From: Paracamarosporium sp. OC-R06-R3 | Taxonomy: Eukaryota; Ascomycota; Dothideomycetes; Pleosporales; Didymosphaeriaceae | DNA length: 64,000 nucleotides | Direction: 5' to 3' | Assembly: GCA_019828545.1 (NCBI GenBank) | Contig: JACVRA010000144.1 | Span: 62,001 to 126,000 of the forward strand | Shown: positions 57,279 to 64,000 of the stretch, in pieces | Layout of the letters: each line of letters starts with the position of its first letter | Numbering within the stretch: position 1 is the first letter of the stretch | Position numbers and translations under genes: made by a program | The notes under the pieces: model-generated | What the model was told of the DNA's origin: nothing | The model's input: only the letters and a program-made list of their open reading frames with translations | The model's database searches: none

Positions 57279-59460
57279 AACAAACTCGCAAAGTCTTTTA
57301 CCAGACTAGGGATAACACCGAGGAGATTCACCAGATGAGCCTCGCGAGTTCTTTCTTGATCATCCTTATTTAATGTAGCCGACTATCTTGACCAGTCAGC
57401 TCGTTCCTCTCGAAGTCGACTTGAACAAATTCTAAAAGGGCGATGGACTTTGTGTCTTATCTCGCAAATTTTCGCCTTTAATCCCCACGCATCTCATTCC
57501 ACGGACTCTTCACACAGCATGTAAGACTCAAAGTCATCTCAGACTAGCTTTCCGGTACTGGTTGTAAAGCTAGGTCTTGAACTCACTGCTTAAGCTCAGG
57601 AGTCTGCGGAATGCCTGCAAAATTGGAAGTAGCGGAGTCTGGAGACATCAACGAAAACGTTTTTGGAGGCTCTTTACAGACCAAAAGGAGCGTAATAGCG
57701 AATCATTTAAGACGCCGTCTCAGTACTGCTTACGCATGCACATATAAATGAAACTGGTAGGTAACTAGAAAGATAGGCGCAAGTAATCTCTATACTTACT
57801 AGATACGAGAGCCTCACAACAGGTTCCATTTGACGCATTATGAATGAGACCTGGCACGACATCCAACGTTCATTAGATGTAATACGATCGGGTCGCGGTA
57901 ATAACAACACTAAGGTCATATGCTACAGGGTGTAAGCAGAGCAGTCCTCCATTGGTCCTCAGGAGCCGGGGAAATCGGAGCTTGGAGAGCGTTTATAGCA
58001 GGATATTGTTAACGTACCTGGGAGGTGCACTGAGACCACTGAGCCTTTTTCTCGGAGATCCCTTCCCACGACACCATTTTCGGAAGCATCAACACTCAAC
58101 TACTGCAGCCTCATGGCCCTAAATCAATTTAACCGAGAATGTCTGCTTAGTATTGTAAGTGAGATTTTTTTAACTCTTGCATCTATTAACTTTATGAAAG
58201 CTCCCCCAACGTACTTATCGCTGGCGCTCTGAATACAAGTATCACCACTTGGGGCAAGTTTATGTTTATCTCGAGTTTCGTATCCTCACGAATACGCTCC
58301 TCAATCCATCCGACGCTCTATCACATTGTTGAAGCGCGTTCCCGCCCATGGCCAATTCTAGCAACACCACGTACTCTACAAAGCGAGTGAAAGTATGAGT
58401 ATGTTTGAACCAAACTAAGAAAGCTGGACATCGTAGCTATTCTTTTGGGAATCAACCTGGTCGAGCAATTTGTGCCATAGCGCGAGCATCTCGAGATGAT
58501 TGATCAGTAACTGCATGTCTTAAGACTACCTCTGACAACTTATTGTGAGTAAAGAGATGGAAATGCCACATGTGGGATATTCGTGTCACGGTTTGAAGAG
58601 CTCGAGGTCGGAGTTCGATTTACACGACTTAAAGTTGGCTGTGTTTTCAAAATTGTTGCAAAAGAGTCCCACCCTTCATACACAACGCATAACAACCCAC
58701 AACAACCTATGCACGGAAGTCATCACCTTCCGCCATCTACCTGGATACTATTACGCTGGCTTACCATTATTTGCGATATATACGTTTTTCGCGATGCCTC
58801 ACAGCACGGAAAAGGAAACCACTACGACAAAGCGGATCTAGCGGACTTCCATCGATTCTTTTACGTCACAAATTCTTTCTGAACGCAGACACAGTACCGT
58901 CAATTTTTTTTAGTCAAAGCGCCGTACTAAATGGTCTTGCAACGAATGAATCAAGGCCCGCGGGCCAAGGCGCGCGCAAACTCAAGCTTTGGTGGATCCG
59001 CTAGCTATGGTTGTGCACCGTCATGAGATGTTCAGGGCCATGAGCACTCTCTTCATTCACCAGAGCTTTCCGCGCCGTACCGCTTATATGCAGGGTACGT
59101 GCATCACCGTCTATTTCTCAAGTGTATCTGGTTTCCCCGTTCTATCATAGAATTTCACGTAAGCTAGCTGTTTGCTGCGGTGTATTTTGTCGCTAACGCT
59201 CGAGCCAAAAAGTTGAAAAAAGCTATATAATACGTGTATTTGATCAGCGACTGCGCTTAAACCTCAAACGTTGACGCATGGACCGACTGTTGCTCGAGAG
59301 GTGTAGGTAACACTTCTCAACTCGTGCGCCTCGCGCATTCTACTGAGTTTGCGATTCGCCTGGCCCATCCAACGCTTTCTCATCAAACATCTTAACCAAG
59401 TTTGTCCGACTATTACCCTCACAATACTTCGTTTTCTCTTGATATCGATATTTCGTCGCC

Positions 59461-61078
59461 ATGTCGGATACTGCCTATGCTCAAAAACCTCCGATGGAGT
59501 CTGTGCCTATAACGGACTCGGAAACCGATAGTATAACATGGGATGGCCCCAACGACCCTACAAACCCATTCAACTTTTCAAAGACTAAGAAATGGAGGGT
59601 CACTCTTCTGGCCTGTTTCATGACCTTCGCGCTGCAGATTAACGGTACTGCTATGACAAGTGCGGCTGAACAGATCAATGAGAGTTTCCATGTCAGTGAT
59701 GAAAATTTCCCACACTCGTATTGGCCGGTATTTTCCTGGACTTTGAGCGGAGCGGCTGCGCCCATGCTTGGTTTACCGCTCATGGAAAATTTTGGTGTAA
59801 AGTGGAGCTATTTGGTAGGTAACATTTCGTGTAAAATATGGGCAAAGGCTAACCACTCTAATAGATGATATACGCAATCTTGATAATCTTCATTATTCCG
59901 CAAGCAGTGGCACAGAATTTTGCTACTCTAATAGTAACAAGAATTATCACCGGAGGCTGTTCTGCTACGCTTGCTAATATCACGGGTGGGATTTTGAGTG
60001 ACATATGGAGAGATGGAAGAGCGAAAAGCTTCGGTACTTCGCTGTATATATGGGGTCTGCTTGCAGGCTTAAGTACAGGCCCTGTCATAGGAAGTGCTAT
60101 TGTTCATTATACGACGTGGCGCTGGTAAGAACAAGTCACATCTGCTGTCAACACATTGTGTTGCTAACATGATACAGGATATTTTTCTCGCAAATCATCT
60201 TCTATAGTGCCTTGTTCCCCGTACTCTTTTTCGGGATACCAGAGGTACGCCCAGATGTCATCCTCACCCAACGAGCACGCAACATGCGCAAAACCACCGA
60301 TTCTGGAGTTCACGGAGATTCAAAGAAACAACACACTAGTATAAGCGAAATTATTCGAGAGACGATCATCCGCCCTACCAGAATGCTCTGCACGGAAGCA
60401 GTAGTTTTTTCCTTCGGCATGTGGTCTGCCTTCTGCGTAGGTACAGCATTCATGTTCACCCAATCTATTGTACAAGTCTACTCTGGACTTTACGGCTGGA
60501 CATACTACACTACAGGACTAGTTCAGAGCGCGCTCGTCGTGGGCGAGATTCTAGGTCTGATAGTATCACTGGGCCAGGATGAGCTATACTTCCGCTCCGC
60601 TCGCCAAAACACCGAGAAACCAGGTACACCTATCCCTGAGTCTCGATTATACCTTAGCATACCTGCCTCGTTCATTGGTCTCGCAGGTGGTCTCTTCTAC
60701 TTTGCCTGGACGTCGTCCTCTTCCATTCCTTGGATTGTACCAACTATAGCATTAGGTTTTGTAGGGTTCGGCATGTTTTGCTCCGTCACTGCTGTTACTA
60801 CCTACATTCTCGATGCCTACGCCAAATACGCAGCCAGTGCTGTCGCAGGCGCGGCTTTCTTGGAAAACGCACTTGCTGCGTTTCTGCCGCTAGCAACGCA
60901 GAGTATGTACCGGACGTTAGGATTTCACTGGGCAAGCTCACTATTAGGGTTTCTCGCTCTAGGATTGAGCTTCATCCCTGTAGTACTGTTTGTGTTTGGG
61001 GAAAAGATTAGAGAGAAGAGTCCGTTTATGGGGGAATCGGTGTATGTGCATGAAGAGACATCTAGCGTTGAACCGTGA
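59461..61078 (+). CDS. MFS transporter, drug:H+ antiporter-like (3 exons, 504 aa)
   Basis: Exons 59461-59814, 59865-60124 and 60178-61078, with introns of 50 and 53 nt. The cytosolic N terminus (ITWDGPNDPTNPFNFSKTKK, typical of fungal DHA1 and related carriers) is followed by the first helix pair and a motif-C-like segment (LLAGLSTGPVIGSAIVHYTT, ending WRWIFF). A central cytosolic loop with Lys/Arg/Ser follows (PEVRPDVILTQRARNMRK), then six more helices ending VVLFVFGEKIREKSPFMG. Members export drugs, polyamines or toxic metabolites, or import vitamins; the substrate is not readable. It converges on the alcohol dehydrogenase gene, with 287 bp between the two stops. No secondary-metabolite synthase is nearby. 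The promoter side is the AT-rich gene-poor stretch. Confidence 0.9.
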
Positions 61079-61365
61079 TTGAGGCATCTAGTCATGGGAT
61101 TGTACGTGGGCTTATGGTGCGGTAACAAAGCTCAAAGCTTTGATAGGTAATAAGAAATGAAAGATTCTCTTGAGCACTATCTATTCGTCATAACGGATAT
61201 TGAACCGATCGAATGGATCTTGCGAAATTGCGAACATCAGACGTAATGGACATACTGCGAACGGAAGTCTCAACCCCTACCCATAAGCTTTTCGCGCTAG
61301 AGGATGATATCATGTGTAGAGGCTGGATGCCATCATACCTCCAACAGAATTTTCTCATTGTCGCC

Positions 61366-62620
61366 TTAGGCATTGAAGTCGACCACTAGCCTTCCCGCAA
61401 CTTCCCCACGCCGTAGCTTTGCTACAGCATCTGGCATCTTTGTAATAGGGAAAACCTCGTATATGGGTTTCAATTGTCCCTGGTGATATTTTGTATCAGC
61501 AGCATAGTCTACAGGCAGAGGTGTATCACTTACTCTGGCAGCAAACTCAAGCGCTCTTGCGGTATCTAGCATAGATCCAGCTTTTGTTCCAGTGATCGTG
61601 ATATTTCTTCCGGCCAGAAGAAGCGGATCTACGCCTTCGACCGCCGTACCCAATGGTGCTTCTCAGCCATTAGCCAGGATAATTGATGATTTCGAGGTCT
61701 AAGATACTTACGTATCCCAATACACATGACTTTGCCGCCTATCCGACACATCATAGGAGCGCTCGCGTATGCAGACGCACTCGTCGCTGTTACGAAGACT
61801 CCATGCGCTCCCTTGCCGTCGCAGATCTTGATAATTTCAGCGGCGACGTTTTGCACATGGCTAAAGTCTACAAATGCTTCGCATCCTAGTTTCATACAGA
61901 GAGCTCTCTTCTCTTCGCCGCTATCGACACCTACAACGCGTAAACCCATTGCTTTTGCCAACTGAACACCCATGTGTCCAACGCCTCCGCCAGCACCAGA
62001 GAAAACGGCCCAATCTCCAGCCTTCAAACCCGCCTCTTTCAAACTGCAATACATCGTGCTCCCACTGCACATAATTGGCCCAGCAACAAAGTCATCCACT
62101 CCATCAGGAATCTTCTGCGTGTACCGCGCAGGAGACAAAACATACTGCTGGTAGCTCCCCGGGAAATTAAGGCCGATCTGTGGCGAGTCGGCACAGTAAG
62201 GTTCCTTTCCGGCCCAGCACAGCTCACAATTGAAGCAACAGTCATATACGGGTTTGATTCCAGCGCGGTCGCCAATCTTCCAGTTCGTCACGTTTGAGCC
62301 TAGCGCTACGATTGTACCAGCACCTTCGTGGCCGGGGGAACGTACGCCGTAAGAAGACATTTTTCCAATCGGTACGTCATTAAGCATATAGTGGATGTCT
62401 GAGTAGCAGATACCTGTGGCGTTTAGTTTGATGAGGACGTCATTTGGGCCTTGTGAGGAGAGTCAGCGGAGGTACTTTGCATAGGGAAGAAAATGCAGTG
62501 CTGACCTGGCGTTGAGACCGGAACATCTTCGACGATGAGCTGGAAGTCTGGTCCTTCGTTTACTACGACACCGGCTTTGCAAGTTTTAGGTAGGTTTGTA
62601 CTTCCGTTTGTCTCCGTCAT
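61366..62620 (-). CDS. Zinc-dependent alcohol dehydrogenase (3 exons, 381 aa)
   Basis: Exons (minus) 62620-62506, 62449-61712 and 61658-61366, with introns of 56 and 53 nt. Catalytic zinc ligands lie in GICYSDIH and GHEGAGTIV. The structural zinc site is intact (DCCFNCELCWAGKEPYC). The nucleotide-binding motif GAGGGVGHMGVQLAKAMG and the following VVGVDSGEEKR (Asp at the end of beta-2, which favours NAD over NADP) are present. The C-terminal part (GRNITITGTKAG and EVAGRLVVDFN) is normal. It belongs to the yeast-ADH-like tetrameric medium-chain family, which interconverts alcohols and aldehydes; ethanol is the common but not proven substrate. An N-terminal extension of about 15 residues precedes the usual start and shows no clear mitochondrial signal. 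Confidence 0.94.
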
Positions 62621-63182
62621 CGCGATCGATTTGAGTAGTCCTTGAGCTGGATAATGTCAAGTTTGTATACCGTCAAAATATTCAAGAGTATTTTGATAGA
62701 AGTGGAGCGTAATTGGGAAGGTAAAAGTAGAAGAGTATGAGAAGTTGCATCAGGTTCAGTTCGTTTAGCATAAGCCCAAACGAACCAAGAATCGATCCTC
62801 TAAGTGTGCGGGGTAGCTTCAAAAGAACAAGGTTTACGGATGATTAGCTCTAGCTTAAAGTCTTGTAAATTTGTATGCTTGTGTGAAAAGCCGTTGGAAG
62901 TCAAGGCGGAGGAGTTCGGTGGTAGGACTACTGAGTCGACTTGACGGGACCGTCGCATCATGGATCATTGCAGTCATTATAGAGATACTCCTCCTATGAA
63001 ATAGTACGATGACAATTAGTTCCTAGTTGTCTTGACATGATGTTACGTTAGCCGAGAGAAGCTGCTGCTTATGCCCTCGAGTTTTCGTTGTCTGCACCCA
63101 GTGCTCACAAGTAAGAGACGAGTTTCTAGCTTTCAGGCTATGCCTAGAAACGGTGTTCGATTTCATTGTATATACATGATTC
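62621..63182. other. Promoter of the ADH gene and 3' flank of ARG2
   Basis: About 560 bp, AT-rich, upstream of the minus-strand ADH gene. No ORF is supported. Confidence 0.5.
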
Positions 63183-64000
63183 TTAGTCAGGCCTCTTCGC
63201 ATCTGCCCAACTCGGCACAACTCCCGAGCAAACACCCACATACGCATCCCACCTTGTCATGTCTTCTTTCTTTGCTTTCAGCGCCTGGGCAGCCTCTTCC
63301 ACTACACCTTCTGTCGTCCAAAACATAGTCCAATACCCATCAGGCATATTCCACATGCCAACCGACCTCTCAAAATACCACTTGTTCACCGGATTGGTCG
63401 TCCGACTCCTCCAACAAACACCTTGCGGAAACGCCGTCCTTGTCAAAGCACCCCATACAATGTCTGCGACGCCACCAGATCCTTGCGATTTTGTTAACAC
63501 GGCGAACTTATCAAGGTAGGGGACCCAGAGCGGTGAGTCTGGAGGTGGAGACGTGGATGAGAAGGAAGATGGCGTTTCCCAGGTGCAGATCGCGCCACCC
63601 TCATAGTCGCCTGCGATAATGACACCTGCGATGCGGCCGCGGATGCGGTTGAGGTAGTCTTGTGCATCAAGTTTGCGGCGGAAGGAGTCTTCTATCAGAT
63701 CTACCAACCGTGAGAAGTTTATCCGTGGATCCTTTTCAAGTTCGATGCTAGGGTTCGTGGGGGAAGGCGGCTGCCAAGGACCAGTGACGCGCGGGTCGGG
63801 TATTATGGTGACGGGAATTCCCTTTTTGAGGAACGTTGCGGGATTGGGGTCCGCTGATGCCAAAGGACGGGTTACTAGTGGGTCTGGTAGCGACGAGGAA
63901 GTCATGGGCTTGTCGGTGAGGAGGTTATGAATTAGAGGGTTCTTGGATCGCCTTGTTCTGACGCCCGCGGAGGAACTCGACCGAAGTGCGGCCTGAGATG
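63183..64000 (-). CDS. ARG2: N-acetylglutamate synthase Arg2, C-terminal part (5' truncated by window edge)
   Basis: The frame is open from the right edge of the window (base 64000) to a stop at 63183, so the ATG at 63905 is internal; the residues before it ([17 protein letters not shown]) already match the family. The C-terminal GNAT-like NAT domain of fungal amino-acid N-acetyltransferases is clear: [60 protein letters not shown] (acetyl-CoA loop), then [20 protein letters not shown]. Arg2 makes N-acetylglutamate, the first step of arginine synthesis in mitochondria, with Arg5,6, and is feedback-inhibited by arginine. The N-terminal mitochondrial signal and the kinase-like domain would lie beyond the window, as would any upstream attenuator reading frame. 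The end (SWADAKRPD) is a few residues longer than common. Confidence 0.93.
   Translation of the reverse strand, partial: SQAALRSSSSAGVRTRRSKNPLIHNLLTDKPMTSSSLPDPLVTRPLASADPNPATFLKKGIPVTIIPDPRVTGPWQPPSPTNPSIELEKDPRINFSRLVDLIEDSFRRKLDAQDYLNRIRGRIAGVIIAGDYEGGAICTWETPSSFSSTSPPPDSPLWVPYLDKFAVLTKSQGSGGVADIVWGALTRTAFPQGVCWRSRTTNPVNKWYFERSVGMWNMPDGYWTMFWTTEGVVEEAAQALKAKKEDMTRWDAYVGVCSGVVPSWADAKRPD

Larger units (their letters stand above)
55232..59460. other. 4.2-kb gene-poor stretch
   Basis: Separates the sugar transporter from the MFS/ADH pair. It becomes AT-rich after about 57300. It contains an 11-bp triplication (56222-56254), short direct repeats of TTCTACACGTA at about 55561-55585, and one minus-strand frame (57030-57278) with protein-like sequence but no start or splice context. 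The last 250 bases are the likely promoter of the downstream MFS gene. It may hold decayed gene or transposon remnants, which I cannot prove. Confidence 0.5.

Noticed and set aside
53460..62620. Secondary-metabolite gene cluster
   Set aside because: Two transporters and a dehydrogenase are present, but no polyketide synthase, NRPS, terpene synthase or pathway regulator was found anywhere in the window.

Overview
The window is nuclear DNA of a filamentous ascomycete (Pezizomycotina, most likely a Dothideomycete). This rests on many short spliceosomal introns (mostly about 50-60 nt, GT-AG, with CTAAC/CTGAC-like branch sites), typical fungal families (fungal GH55 exo-glucanase, DUF8004-type protein, Ssh4-like SPRY adaptor, Arg2), no operons and no Shine-Dalgarno signals. 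I rebuilt splice models by hand for every multi-exon gene, checking that phases and family motifs agree across each junction. I see 25 protein genes, two cut by the window edges. I found no convincing tRNA, rRNA, CRISPR array or intact transposon.

Layout. 0-5.8 kb: 3' end of a flavoprotein, a small basic protein (-), and a stand-alone cytochrome b561 membrane protein (+). 7.4-16.5 kb: a very Gln-rich protein, a Wdr8/WRAP73-type WD protein and three small proteins of unknown function. 16.8-27.9 kb, all minus: a GNAT acetyltransferase, the tRNA pseudouridine synthase Pus7, a secreted GH55 glucanase and an eight-exon PLP aminotransferase that appears to use a GC-AG intron. 29.2-40.1 kb, all plus: a DUF8004-type protein, sideroflexin, the ER-lumen Hsp70 Lhs1 (ends HDEL) and a MOSC / ferredoxin-reductase / 2Fe-2S fusion. 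40.2-50.3 kb, all minus: an NTF2-like protein, a secreted SnoaL-like protein, a long ankyrin-repeat membrane protein and an Ssh4-like Rsp5 adaptor. 51.9-64 kb: a probable GPI-anchored glycoprotein, an MFS sugar/quinate-type transporter, a 4.2-kb gene-poor stretch, a DHA-type MFS transporter converging on a zinc alcohol dehydrogenase, and the C-terminal part of Arg2 (N-acetylglutamate synthase) running off the right edge.

Most genes are unrelated housekeeping or secretory functions placed side by side. The items most worth a second look are the MOSC fusion (a self-contained NAD(P)H-to-molybdenum-cofactor electron chain), the ankyrin membrane protein with its probable extra C-terminal exons, the b561 protein without a DOMON domain, the GC-AG intron, the in-frame retainable intron of the secreted glycoprotein, and the transporter/dehydrogenase pair beside a gene-poor block. 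No biosynthetic gene cluster core enzyme is present.
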